Shown: one piece after another, positions 8,868-16,991 of the stretch
How the letters are laid out: every line of letters starts with the position of its first letter
How positions within the stretch are numbered: the first letter of the stretch is position 1
DNA from: Paraburkholderia edwinii
GTDB lineage: Bacteria; Pseudomonadota; Gammaproteobacteria; Burkholderiales; Burkholderiaceae
Assembly (NCBI RefSeq): GCF_019428685.1
Contig: NZ_CP080095.1
Coordinates: forward strand, 2,852,001 to 2,916,000
Direction of reading: 5' to 3'
Length of the DNA stretch: 64,000 nucleotides
Program-made: the position numbers and the translations under genes
The notes under the pieces: generated by a model
Told to the model about the DNA's origin: nothing
Databases searched by the model: none
What the model saw: the letters and a program-made list of their open reading frames with translations, nothing else

Positions 8868-10205
8868 TCAGCCGTGCCGCAAACAGAAGCGCGACACGCG
8901 CGCGGCCGGCGCCGGCGCCTCGGCGGCCGCAAGCCGCGCCACCAGTTCGACGAAGCTCGCCACGCTCGCCGTGCGCAGCGGGTAGTACGCCACCTGGCTG
9001 CGCTCGCAGACGCGCTTAAGCATGTTCATCGAGTCGTGGTCGATGCAATCGACGGGAAACACGACCATATCCGCATTCGGCAGCGCCGCGGCCAGCAGAC
9101 CCTTGCGGTCTTCGATGCCGCCGTCGTGCACCGTCACCTCGCCGCCCGCGGATGCCACGAGCCGCCGCACCGCGCTATTCGAACCGGGCCGTCCACCGAC
9201 ATAGACGATGCGCTTGCCCTGCAGCATATCGAGGGCGCCGCTCTTCGCGCTCGCCGTGTCCGATGTGTCGTTGAGCGCCTGCATCGTGCGTTCGAGCGCC
9301 TGCGCCTCATCCTGAATCACCCGCAGCAACGCGAGTGCATCGTCGAGGCTTGCGCGTATGAGGCGTACATTTTCCTGCTCGGTCGCGAGCCGCTGTTCGG
9401 CTGCATCGCACCGGCTCGTCTGCACGGCGAGGCGCGCGTCGCGCGCGGCAATCGCCTCGCGCAGCCGTTCCGCTTCCGCGTGCTGCGCGCCTGAAACGGG
9501 CGCGGCGGAACGTGCCGAAAGCTGCGCGTTCAGTTCATCGATATGGCGCATCCCTGCGTCCCGTTCGAGCGCCATCTGCTGCAAGCGCTGCTGCTGCCGC
9601 TCGACCTTCACATGCAGTTCGGCGTTTTCCTGCTCGAGCGCGACGAGCCGCCGGATATCCGCGCGATTCGCGGCGCCGACCAGATGCGACAGCATATGCA
9701 ATTCGCCGAACGCGGCCTGGCGCGCTTGCAGCGTCGCCTGCGGATGCGTCATCAGCGCCCAGTACGCGGGCGGGATATCGCCGCTCTTGAGCGCATCGTT
9801 CCAGAGCACGAGCAGCGCGTCGGTGTCCTTCGCCTGTTCGAAGCAGCGCAGCGCGCCCGCGTAGCGTTCGTCGAGCGCCTTGTGCAGCGCCTTGCCGCCC
9901 GCGCCGCCTTCGATCGCGAGTTCGACGGCCGCGTGGTGGATCTCGAGATCCGTCGCCTTCTGCCGGTCGAGCCGCGTGAATTTCGGCACGAGCTTGCGCA
10001 ATTCATGTGTGGCCAGGCAGGTGCCGATGATCGAGCAATGCAGATGCGAGTCGAGCTCTGAAAGCCGCGTGCGGCGCTTCAGGCTTTGCAGTTGTCCTTG
10101 CGATGGCGCGCAGCAGGCGTCGGACGCGCGCAGACGCTCGCCGATGTAAGCGTCGGTTCGCTCGACGCCGCGCGCGGCGGCGAGACGAAACGGAGAAGCT
10201 TGCAT
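8868..10205 (-). CDS. DUF2325 domain-containing protein
   Basis: A 445-residue cytoplasmic protein of unknown function. The N-terminal third has a conserved-looking block with Cys/His (CC, HLHCSIIGTC, DLEIHH) followed by WNDALKSGDIPPAYWALMTHP. Residues about 185-300 are a long coiled coil rich in Glu, Arg and Gln. The C-terminus (about 330-415) is a DUF2325 domain with the Rossmann-like motif IVYVGGRPGS, then VTVHDGG and ADMVVFPVDCIDH. The ATG at 10205 has a GAGG Shine-Dalgarno; an upstream GTG at 10232 is in frame. A perfect ModE box is 44 bp upstream, so expression probably responds to molybdate. Metal or cofactor binding by the Cys/His block is speculation. Confidence 0.85.
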   Translation of the reverse strand: MQASPFRLAAARGVERTDAYIGERLRASDACCAPSQGQLQSLKRRTRLSELDSHLHCSIIGTCLATHELRKLVPKFTRLDRQKATDLEIHHAAVELAIEGGAGGKALHKALDERYAGALRCFEQAKDTDALLVLWNDALKSGDIPPAYWALMTHPQATLQARQAAFGELHMLSHLVGAANRADIRRLVALEQENAELHVKVERQQQRLQQMALERDAGMRHIDELNAQLSARSAAPVSGAQHAEAERLREAIAARDARLAVQTSRCDAAEQRLATEQENVRLIRASLDDALALLRVIQDEAQALERTMQALNDTSDTASAKSGALDMLQGKRIVYVGGRPGSNSAVRRLVASAGGEVTVHDGGIEDRKGLLAAALPNADMVVFPVDCIDHDSMNMLKRVCERSQVAYYPLRTASVASFVELVARLAAAEAPAPAARVSRFCLRHG

Positions 10206-10248
10206 GGTGGCCTCGTGTCGGGTTCGGGTCACAGCGGATTTGTATTTT

Positions 10249-10272
10249 CGAAATATACCATTGAATATAACG
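10249..10272. promoter_or_regulatory. ModE-type operator upstream of the DUF2325 gene
   Basis: Half-sites CGAAATATAC (10249-10258) and GAATATAACG (10263-10272), 4 bp apart (CATT), fit the ModE box with both ATAT cores intact. It lies 43-67 bp upstream of the ATG at 10205 (minus strand) and 85 bp beyond the stop of the next minus-strand gene, so it belongs to the DUF2325 promoter. Confidence 0.75.
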
Positions 10273-10357
10273 AGGCGCGATTACGGCGCGGCCGCGCAGT
10301 TTGCGTGATGACGGCCGCGGGCCCGCTGGCGTTACAGGAATGCGCAATGACCGTGGA

Positions 10358-10984
10358 TTAGCGCTGCACCGTAGCCACGCCTGCGCCACCACCGTCGGAT
10401 ATCGATGCCGCTGCATAAGCGTGCCGCGCGCCACGCGCCGCCGGACGTTCGCTTCGGACCGCAGGCGCCACACGCGCCGCATCGAACGGCGTGGCGAGTT
10501 GCCGCTCGAGCACATGTTCGACGCACAGCCCGACGAGAATCGCGTCGACACGCTCGAGTTCTGTTACAGCCACACGCAGCGCCGCGGGATCGTTGCTGAA
10601 AGACTCTGAAAACACCGCGTCGCGCGTTTTTTCGAGCGCACGCGCATCGCGTATCGCACGCCTCAATTCGCGCATGCGGTCGAACTGCGCGGCCTGCGCG
10701 GCAGTGTCTAGCACCTTCAGAAGCCGCAGCATTGGCGCCGTGCCGTACTGGTCGCGTTGCGCCGTGTGATCGTTACCCGCATTGCCACCCGCATCGCCGC
10801 CCGCGAATAGCAGCACGAAACGCAATACGCTGTTACGCAGACGGATAAAGCCGTCCACGACGTCGCGTATCAGCGGCGCGCGGTCGTCGGCGCCTGCCGG
10901 CTTCAGCGTGCTGATATGCGCTGCCAGCGCGCCCGGCTGCGACGCCTGTCCCGCGCGCGGTGACGCGATCTGACGACTGCTCAC
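10358..10984 (-). CDS. Unrecognised helical protein in the ModE regulon
   Basis: A 208-residue protein I do not recognise. It looks soluble and mainly helical: residues 30-65 contain DVVDGFIRLRNSVLRFVLLF, then a low-complexity GGDAGGNAGND stretch, then amphipathic helices LRLLKVLDTAAQAAQFDRMRELRRAIRDARALEKTRD and VAVTELERVDAILVGLCVEHVLERQL; the last 45 residues are Ala/Arg-rich. I chose the GTG at 10984 because GGAGAAGG lies 6-7 bases before it; an ATG at 11011 is in frame but lacks a Shine-Dalgarno. A ModE box sits at 11032-11055. It is followed by the DUF2325 gene, which has its own box, suggesting a shared process. Confidence 0.6.
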   Translation of the reverse strand: MSSRQIASPRAGQASQPGALAAHISTLKPAGADDRAPLIRDVVDGFIRLRNSVLRFVLLFAGGDAGGNAGNDHTAQRDQYGTAPMLRLLKVLDTAAQAAQFDRMRELRRAIRDARALEKTRDAVFSESFSNDPAALRVAVTELERVDAILVGLCVEHVLERQLATPFDAARVAPAVRSERPAARGARHAYAAASISDGGGAGVATVQR

Positions 10985-11031
10985 GCCGCCTTCTCCAGTT
11001 CGCCTGCGCATGCAAGTGACATAGTATCGAC

Positions 11032-11055
11032 CGATGTATTCTACCGAATATATCG
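11032..11055. promoter_or_regulatory. ModE-type operator with overlapping second dyad
   Basis: Half-sites CGATGTATTC (11032-11041) and GAATATATCG (11046-11055) match at 9 of 10 positions as an inverted repeat around TACC and fit the ModE geometry with one core mismatch. A second perfect 9-bp dyad, TAGTATCGA (11022-11030) and TCGATACTA (11053-11061), overlaps it with its centre shifted 2 bp. The site is between the molybdenum hydroxylase operon end and the unrecognised gene at 10984, so it controls the latter. Confidence 0.75.
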
Positions 11056-11180
11056 ATACTATATCGAAACGTGTATGGATGCGAGGCCTTTCTGAAAGCG
11101 TGCGCGAATCGGGAAACGGCATTTCAACCGTGGAAAGCAAAGGGGAACGACACACCCCGGTGCAAAGCGACGCCGCGCGC

Positions 11181-11642
11181 TCACCACGTCCGAGTTTGAC
11201 CACTCGCTTCGTAAATGGCCCGCCGGATACGCGGGTACGTGCCACAGCGGCAAACCACCGGCGTCATCGCCTGATCGATATCCGCAGGGCCCGGTTTATG
11301 GTTGTGCATCAGCAGCGCGCTGGCCGCCATCAGTTGCGCGCTCTGACAGTAGCCGCATTGCACGACATCGATGCGCAGCCATGCGGCCTTGAGTGCGCGC
11401 GCCTCTACCCCACTGAGCCCTTCGATCGTCGTAATTCTGGTGCCATGCAATTGCGCGACCGGCTTCGTGCAGCAGGTCTGCGCGGCGCCGTCGATATGCA
11501 GCGTGCACGCGCCGCACACGCCGACACCGCAGCCGAATTTCGTGCCGGTCAGTTTTAGCTCGCAGCGCAACACCCACAACAGCGGCGTCGCCGGATCGGA
11601 GCGGATCGCCGTATCGTGTCCATTGATGTTCAGAGACAGCAT
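11181..11642 (-). CDS. (2Fe-2S)-binding subunit of a molybdenum hydroxylase (IorA-like)
   Basis: A 153-residue small subunit carrying two [2Fe-2S] clusters that move electrons out of the molybdenum site of the partner subunit. The plant-ferredoxin-type cluster ligands are CGVGVCGACTLHIDG (about residues 38-52) and Cys58; the second set is CGYCQSAQ and CRCGTYPRI in the C-terminal helical domain. This arrangement is standard for the isoquinoline 1-oxidoreductase/aldehyde dehydrogenase group. It follows the large subunit by 56 bp on the same strand. No FAD subunit is present, as usual for this branch. Confidence 0.92.
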   Translation of the reverse strand: MLSLNINGHDTAIRSDPATPLLWVLRCELKLTGTKFGCGVGVCGACTLHIDGAAQTCCTKPVAQLHGTRITTIEGLSGVEARALKAAWLRIDVVQCGYCQSAQLMAASALLMHNHKPGPADIDQAMTPVVCRCGTYPRIRRAIYEASGQTRTW

Positions 11643-11698
11643 CGTCGTCTCCCGCGCCCGTCATACCGGGCAAAGTAGGCCGCGCTTATGCAAGCCGC

Positions 11699-14032
11699 TC
11701 ATGCAAGCTTGAGCGGCAGCGAGCGCAGCCTGCGCCCGGTCAGCGCGAACACTGCATTCGCGACCGCCGGTGCGACAGGCGGCGTCGCCGCCTCGCCCAC
11801 GCCTTGCGGATGCTCGCGGCTCGTCATGATGTCCGTTTGAATCCGCGGGCATTGCTCCATTCTCACCACCGGATAATCGCTGTAGTACTGCTCTTTGACC
11901 GCACCGCCGTCGAGTGTGATCGATTCATAAAGCGCGGCGGATAGTCCGAATACGATCGCGCCTTCGAGCTGCTGTGCGATCAGATTCGGATTCACAGGCA
12001 AGCCGCAATCGATCACGCAGACCACACGGTTCACATGAATCGTCCTCGCCTTGTCCGCTTCGACCGATACTTCGACCACCTGACCGACGACGCTGCCGAA
12101 CGCCTCATGCAACGCGATGCCGCGCGCCTGCGCAAGACCTCGCTCGTCGGCATCGAGTGGCGTCCGCCAGCCCGCGAGCTGCGCGACCCGGCGCAGCACC
12201 GCGAGATGACGCGGATGATGGGCGAGCATGGCCGCGCGAAACGCGACGGGGTCTTTGCGCGCGGCGGCCGCCAGTTCATCGACAAAGCTCTCGACAAAGA
12301 ACGCCTGATGCGAATGCCCGACCGAGCGCCAGAAGCCGACCGGCACCGGCAGCGCCACCGGCTTGTGGCCGATGCGTACGTTCGGCCATTCGTAAGGCTG
12401 ATCGAATGCGCCTTCGTCGTTGGTCTTGTCGAACGAACGGCCGAGCGCCGCGGCAAAACCCGGTACGCCGTAGTTGCGCGCGAGCCAGCTCGTCACGATC
12501 GACTGGCTCGCCGAGGTGTTGCGCCATGCGGTCACGACGCCCGCATCGTTGAGGCCTGCGGTAAAGCGCGATACACATGCCGGGCGATAGAAGTCGTGGG
12601 TCATGTCTTGCGGACGTGTCCAGATGGTTTGCACGGGCGTGCCGCGTACCTTCTCCGCAATCGCGACGGCTTGTGCGATGTAATCCATCTCGAGGCGCCT
12701 GCCGAACGCGCCGCCGATCAGCTGCTGGCGCAAGTCGACTTTGTCCTCGGCAATGCCGAGCATCTGTGCCGTATAGCGGCGCGCGACGTCGGGCACTTGT
12801 GTCGCGGCCCAGACGATTGCCGAGCCATCGCTTCTGATCTGCGCGGTGCAGTTGATCGGTTCGAGCGCCGCATGTGCGAGATACGGCGCGTGGTATTCGG
12901 CGCTGACCGTGCGCGCGGCGATGCCGAGTGCCGCATCGACGTCGCCATGTGCATACCACGTGTGCCCCGCGCTGTCGTCGAGCGCTTCGGAAAGGCGCCG
13001 CATCGCATCCATGCTCGAGAGGCGCGTGTCGTCGTCGATCTTCCATTCGCACTTCACTGCGTCGAGCGCGTGCATCGCCGTGAAGGCGTTGTCGGCGATC
13101 ACCGCGACGCCACCTGTGCCGCCGTGATAAGGCGGCACCGCGAACACGCTGACCACGCCGGACTGCACGGCAGCAGCCGCGCCATCGAAATGCGCGACCG
13201 CGCCGCCGGACACCGGACACATCGCGACGCTGGCGTACAGCAACCCGTCGGGCGCCGCATCGATACCGAAGCGCGCCGACCCATCGAGCTTCGATGGCGC
13301 CTCGATACGCGCGAGCGGCTTGCCGATCAGCCGGAATGCGGCCGGATCTTTCAACTCGATCTTGCGCGGCAGCGCCTGGCGCGCGGCAAGCGGCGCGAGC
13401 TCGCCGTATGTCGCGCTGCGCGTGGCGGCCGCTGTAATGCCGTCGGCGGGCGCGTCAACCGGGCCGTCGTATACGCGGCCCGTCTTCGTATGGCATTGCT
13501 CGACAGGCACGCCCCATTGCGTCGCGGCCGCCTCGATCAGCATCGCGCGCGCGGCCGCGCCGGCCTCGCGCATCGGCAGCCACGCGTCGTTGAGCGAGGT
13601 CGAACCGCCCGTCATCATCGCACCGGCCTCGCGCGCGCCCTTGCGTGCAAGCCACGTGAAAAGCCCTTTGATCGCGCTGTCGTCGTCGGGACGAAACGGC
13701 AGGTTGCCGGCGACACTTTCCACGTTGTTGTAAATCCGGTCGACTGGCGCGGCCTCGACGCCGACCGTCGACCAGTCCGCATCGAGTTCCTCGGCGACCA
13801 GCATCGCCAGCCCGGTGTGCACGCCCTGCCCCATCTCGGCGCGGCAGACCATCACGGTGATGCGATTGTCGGCGCCGATCTTGACCCAGCCGTTTATCGC
13901 CGTCTGCGCGGGCTGCGCGGCAAGTGGCTCCGCCGGCGTCAGCCGCTGGCGCGGCGGCAGCGCGGACCAGCCGACCACGAGCGCGCCGAGCGTCGCGGCA
14001 CCGCCGACAAGGAAGGTTCTACGCTTGACCAT
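11699..14032 (-). CDS. Molybdopterin-binding subunit of a molybdenum hydroxylase (IorB-like)
   Basis: A 777-residue catalytic subunit, oxidising an aldehyde or N-heterocycle at a molybdenum cytosine-dinucleotide centre. The N-terminus has a Tat-type signal (KRRTFLVGGAATLGALVVGW), so the folded enzyme is probably exported with its small subunit. Motifs include VCRAEMGQGVHTGLAMLVAEEL near residue 63, GGAFGRR around residue 442, and GVGEAATPP near the C-terminus where family members have the catalytic Glu. Genes for a cytochrome c partner or for XdhC/MocA maturation are not adjacent. A degenerate half ModE site at 14061-14070 lies just upstream. Confidence 0.9.
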   Translation of the reverse strand: MVKRRTFLVGGAATLGALVVGWSALPPRQRLTPAEPLAAQPAQTAINGWVKIGADNRITVMVCRAEMGQGVHTGLAMLVAEELDADWSTVGVEAAPVDRIYNNVESVAGNLPFRPDDDSAIKGLFTWLARKGAREAGAMMTGGSTSLNDAWLPMREAGAAARAMLIEAAATQWGVPVEQCHTKTGRVYDGPVDAPADGITAAATRSATYGELAPLAARQALPRKIELKDPAAFRLIGKPLARIEAPSKLDGSARFGIDAAPDGLLYASVAMCPVSGGAVAHFDGAAAAVQSGVVSVFAVPPYHGGTGGVAVIADNAFTAMHALDAVKCEWKIDDDTRLSSMDAMRRLSEALDDSAGHTWYAHGDVDAALGIAARTVSAEYHAPYLAHAALEPINCTAQIRSDGSAIVWAATQVPDVARRYTAQMLGIAEDKVDLRQQLIGGAFGRRLEMDYIAQAVAIAEKVRGTPVQTIWTRPQDMTHDFYRPACVSRFTAGLNDAGVVTAWRNTSASQSIVTSWLARNYGVPGFAAALGRSFDKTNDEGAFDQPYEWPNVRIGHKPVALPVPVGFWRSVGHSHQAFFVESFVDELAAAARKDPVAFRAAMLAHHPRHLAVLRRVAQLAGWRTPLDADERGLAQARGIALHEAFGSVVGQVVEVSVEADKARTIHVNRVVCVIDCGLPVNPNLIAQQLEGAIVFGLSAALYESITLDGGAVKEQYYSDYPVVRMEQCPRIQTDIMTSREHPQGVGEAATPPVAPAVANAVFALTGRRLRSLPLKLA

Positions 14033-14346
14033 GGCACGCCACGCAACGGTTCTTGACGATGGTTATATCGGTCGCCACGGCCCACCAGCGACCCTGACCA
14101 GCGGCAGAGGTCGCGGTGAGCGGACATCAGGTAAAACGCACAGGCGCGCGTCTGAATGAAAACCTGCCGGCAAGGACGGCCCGGATCGGCCTGGATCGGT
14201 CCGGCGATGGCCGGGATATCTCCCGTCCGGGGTCCACCTGTACAGTCGCGCTTCCATGCATCTTAGTGCGCGAATTCGCACCTTGCGTAGGCCGGGAATG
14301 CAATTCGCTAACCGGTTCTCCGTCGACAAAAACGGAGGAACCCACC
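14033..14346. other. Intergenic region between molybdenum hydroxylase and mscL
   Basis: 314 bases between divergent genes. It contains a single good ModE half-site, GGTTATATCG (14061-14070); the paired left half (14047-14056, CGGTTCTTGA) keeps only the CG. A degenerate operator at this place would sit 14 bases from the iorB start, like the modA box, but I regard it as weak. No gene is seen. Confidence 0.3.
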
Positions 14347-14811
14347 ATGGCAGGCGTTTTTCAGGAGTTCAAGCAGTTTGCGATCAAGGGCAACGTGATG
14401 GATCTCGCGGTCGGCGTGATCATCGGCGGCGCGTTTTCGACGATCGTCAATTCAATCGTGAAGGACCTGATCATGCCGATCGTCGGCATCGTGACCGGCA
14501 ATATCGACTTCTCGAACAAGTTCATCCGGATCGGCGCGTTACCGGCAAGCTTCAAGGGCAATCCCGATTCGTACAAGGACCTGCAGACAGCGGGCGTCGC
14601 GGTGGTCGGCTACGGCTCGTTCATGACCGTCGTGCTCAACTTCCTGATTCTCGCGTTTATCGTGTTTCTGCTCGTCAAGTTCATCAACAAGCTGCGCGAG
14701 CTCGAAAAGACCGAAGCCGAGACGCCAGCAGCGCCGGCCGGGCCGCCCGAGGACGTCCTGCTGCTGCGCGAGATCCGCGACGAGTTGAAGGATCAGAGGC
14801 AGCGCGCCTGA
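14347..14811 (+). CDS. mscL: Large-conductance mechanosensitive channel
   Basis: A 154-residue homopentameric inner-membrane channel that opens under high membrane tension to release solutes on hypo-osmotic shock. All landmarks are present: the amphipathic N-terminus [26 protein letters not shown] leading into TM1, the periplasmic loop with [13 protein letters not shown]2 ([25 protein letters not shown]), and the C-terminal helical bundle ending in [14 protein letters not shown]. The ATG at 14347 has GGAGGA at 14334-14339. It is slightly longer than the E. coli protein because of an Ala/Pro-rich linker. Confidence 0.97.
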   Translation: MAGVFQEFKQFAIKGNVMDLAVGVIIGGAFSTIVNSIVKDLIMPIVGIVTGNIDFSNKFIRIGALPASFKGNPDSYKDLQTAGVAVVGYGSFMTVVLNFLILAFIVFLLVKFINKLRELEKTEAETPAAPAGPPEDVLLLREIRDELKDQRQRA

Positions 14812-14938
14812 CCGCCGGCGTACGGCGCCGCGCCGACGCCGCGGGAACGCCAGATGCTCGACCGTAGCGAACGGTCCAGATGACTGGCGCCACGGCTCGA
14901 GGTCCGCGCTTATCGCGCTGGTCATCGCGCTACCCGGT

Positions 14939-14998
14939 GCGCCGCTTATCGCGCCGCTTATCGCGCCGCTCACTGCGCCACTCAGTGCGCCACTCAGT
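14939..14998. repeat. 12-bp imperfect tandem repeat
   Basis: Five 12-bp units: two copies of GCGCCGCTTATC, one GCGCCGCTCACT and two GCGCCACTCAGT. The last units also form small CACTCAGTG dyads. The array lies between mscL and a small proline-rich gene, in its 5' leader. Confidence 0.85.
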
Positions 14999-15021
14999 GC
15001 GCCGCAACAAGGAGGCTCGCC

Positions 15022-15243
15022 ATGCTGCCGAATTACGCAAACCCGCAAGCTAAACCGCGCACACCCGCCGCTGCCGCGGGCCTTTCTGCCGCAAGCGATC
15101 CCGCAGCGGACCCGCCGATTCCCGACCAACCGGCCATCCCCGACGCACCGAACCCCGGCACGCCGGCCGACGTGCCCGATGTCGGCATACCGGAACCGGA
15201 ACCGGACCGGGCGCCGCCGGACACCGGCAAGCGCCCCGGATAG
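15022..15243 (+). CDS. Small proline-rich hypothetical protein
   Basis: A 73-residue protein with AAGGAGG eleven bases before its ATG, the main support for translation. About a quarter of residues are Pro; the second half is an acidic PxxP-like run (IPDQPAIPDAPNPGTPADVP). No signal peptide or domain is visible and it is likely disordered. A compositionally similar small gene lies at 27532. I cannot assign a function. Confidence 0.5.
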   Translation: MLPNYANPQAKPRTPAAAAGLSAASDPAADPPIPDQPAIPDAPNPGTPADVPDVGIPEPEPDRAPPDTGKRPG

Positions 15244-15321
15244 CACAGTCAGTTCTCGCATTGAGCAGCCGCAGTGAGCGCACCTCGCGGCGCCGCGCTG
15301 CCCCTGCAGCGCCGCTAGGCT

Positions 15322-16698
15322 TTACGCCCCATGCCCAAACTGACGCCGCACCGGCCTGAACGCGGCGCGCAATTCCTCGGCGAACAGCTGCGGTTGCTCC
15401 CAGGCCGCGAAGTGACCGCCTTTCGCCACCTGGTGGTAGTAGTACAGCGTCGGGTACGCGCGCTCGCTCCAGCTCTTCGGCGCGCGATAGATCTCGTGCG
15501 GGAACACGGAGATGGCCACAGGAATCTTGATGTCCGTCGTTTTCTGTGCGGCCGAGCTGAAATTGTTATTGTTGTTTTCCCAATAGAACCGCGACGACGA
15601 CGCACCCGTATTGGTCAGCCAGTACAGCGTGACGTCATTGAGCATTTCATCCTTCGTCAGCACGCGCTCGGGATCGCCGCCGCTGTCGCTCCATTGCGCG
15701 AACTTCTCGACCATCCAGGCTGCCATGCCCGAAGGCGAATCCGCGAGTGAATAGCCGATCGTCTGCGGACGCGTGACCATCATCGCGCCGTAGGCCGCAT
15801 TCCGGCCGAAAAACGTGCTGAGCGAGTCATAGGCGTCGCGCTCGGCGGGCGTCAATCCGGCCGGCGCGGGGTCGCCGCTGTTGATCGACTTCATGAGATC
15901 GCCCGGCACCGTGGCCGGCATATTGAGGTGAATCGCCAGCAGGCCGTTCGGCGCTTGCCTCGCGAGAGCGTCGGAGATCACCGAGCCGTGGTCGCCACCC
16001 TGCGACACGTACTGCCTGTAACCGAGCCGCTTCATCAGCACGTCCCATGCGCGCGCGGTGCGATCGGGGCCCCAGCCCAGGTCTGTCGGCCGGCCGGAAA
16101 AGCCATAACCGGGAATCGACGGAATCACCACATCGAACGCGTCTTCGGCACGCCCGCCATAAGCCTCGGGGTCCGTCAGCGGGCCGATCGCCTTGATGAA
16201 CTCGAAGGTCGAGCCGGGCCAGCCATGCGTGAGGATGACCGGCAACGCGTTCGGGTTGCGCGAGCGGACGTGGATAAACTGGATGTCGACGCCATCGATC
16301 GTCGTCACGAATTCGGGCAGCGCGTTGAGCTGCGCCTCGGCCTTGCGCCAGTCGTAATCGGTGCCCCAGTAGCGCACGAGTGCCTGCACCTTCGCCAGCT
16401 GGATGCCTTGCGAATCGTCCTTCACCGTTTCAACGTCGGGCCAGCGCGTTTGCGCGATGCGCCGCTTCAGATCGTCGAGTTGCGCCTGCGGCACGTAAAT
16501 CCGATATGGGCGGATGCTTTCGTCGCTGTGTGCGCTGCCGATGGCGGACGCGGTCGATGCCGCATCGGCAGCGTGGGCGGTGCGCATGTGGCCCGCGGCC
16601 ACGAGCATCGTGAAACCCATCGCCGTGGCCAATAGCCGGCGGGCGCGGTGACGGACGTAAGAACGGCAAGACGGACTCAGGCGGTCTGCTGCAAACAT
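15322..16698 (-). CDS. Exported epoxide hydrolase family protein (alpha/beta hydrolase)
   Basis: A 458-residue hydrolase with the epoxide hydrolase N-terminal domain (IRPYRIYVPQAQLDDLKRRI, then TRWPD) followed by an alpha/beta-hydrolase core. Visible catalytic features are the oxyanion motif HGWPGS (about 158-163), nucleophile Asp in QGGDHGS (about 236), and the catalytic His in GGHFAAWEQP (about 429). The ATG at 16698 has AGGAG upstream. A long basic N-region and hydrophobic stretch ending AHAADAAS suggest export to the periplasm, unusual for cytoplasmic detoxifying members. It stands alone and is divergent from ddpX. Confidence 0.87.
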   Translation of the reverse strand: MFAADRLSPSCRSYVRHRARRLLATAMGFTMLVAAGHMRTAHAADAASTASAIGSAHSDESIRPYRIYVPQAQLDDLKRRIAQTRWPDVETVKDDSQGIQLAKVQALVRYWGTDYDWRKAEAQLNALPEFVTTIDGVDIQFIHVRSRNPNALPVILTHGWPGSTFEFIKAIGPLTDPEAYGGRAEDAFDVVIPSIPGYGFSGRPTDLGWGPDRTARAWDVLMKRLGYRQYVSQGGDHGSVISDALARQAPNGLLAIHLNMPATVPGDLMKSINSGDPAPAGLTPAERDAYDSLSTFFGRNAAYGAMMVTRPQTIGYSLADSPSGMAAWMVEKFAQWSDSGGDPERVLTKDEMLNDVTLYWLTNTGASSSRFYWENNNNNFSSAAQKTTDIKIPVAISVFPHEIYRAPKSWSERAYPTLYYYHQVAKGGHFAAWEQPQLFAEELRAAFRPVRRQFGHGA

Positions 16699-16991
16699 GC
16701 GTGGTTCTCCTACGAACGGAATGCCGGGAAGACGGTCGCGAACGATCTCTGCCTTGCGCTCGCTTGCCGGCATTCTGCCTGGCCCGCTTGTACCGGATTT
16801 GTCGCGCCGTTATCGTCACGTTTCCGATTCCCACGGATTTGTATCGGCATGTAATCTGCGGTATTTGCGACCCGACGCGCGCGTCACCTGGCGTTTTCCC
16901 TCAAAAACTATTGCTCGACCAATGCCCATTGATTTTTTAAGCTAGCGCTGTGTTTTTTGGCCTTGTCAGATGCCTACCACCCGTTCCATAC

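Noticed and set aside
10301..10609. 102-codon plus-strand frame opposite the unrecognised ModE-regulon gene
   Set aside because: Arg/His-rich shadow; the minus-strand frame has helical periodicity, a ribosome site and an operator.
12035..14056. 673-codon plus-strand open frame opposite the molybdenum hydroxylase gene
   Set aside because: It is the mirror of the real gene's codon bias; the product is Arg/Ala/Gly-rich with no family resemblance and no ribosome site.
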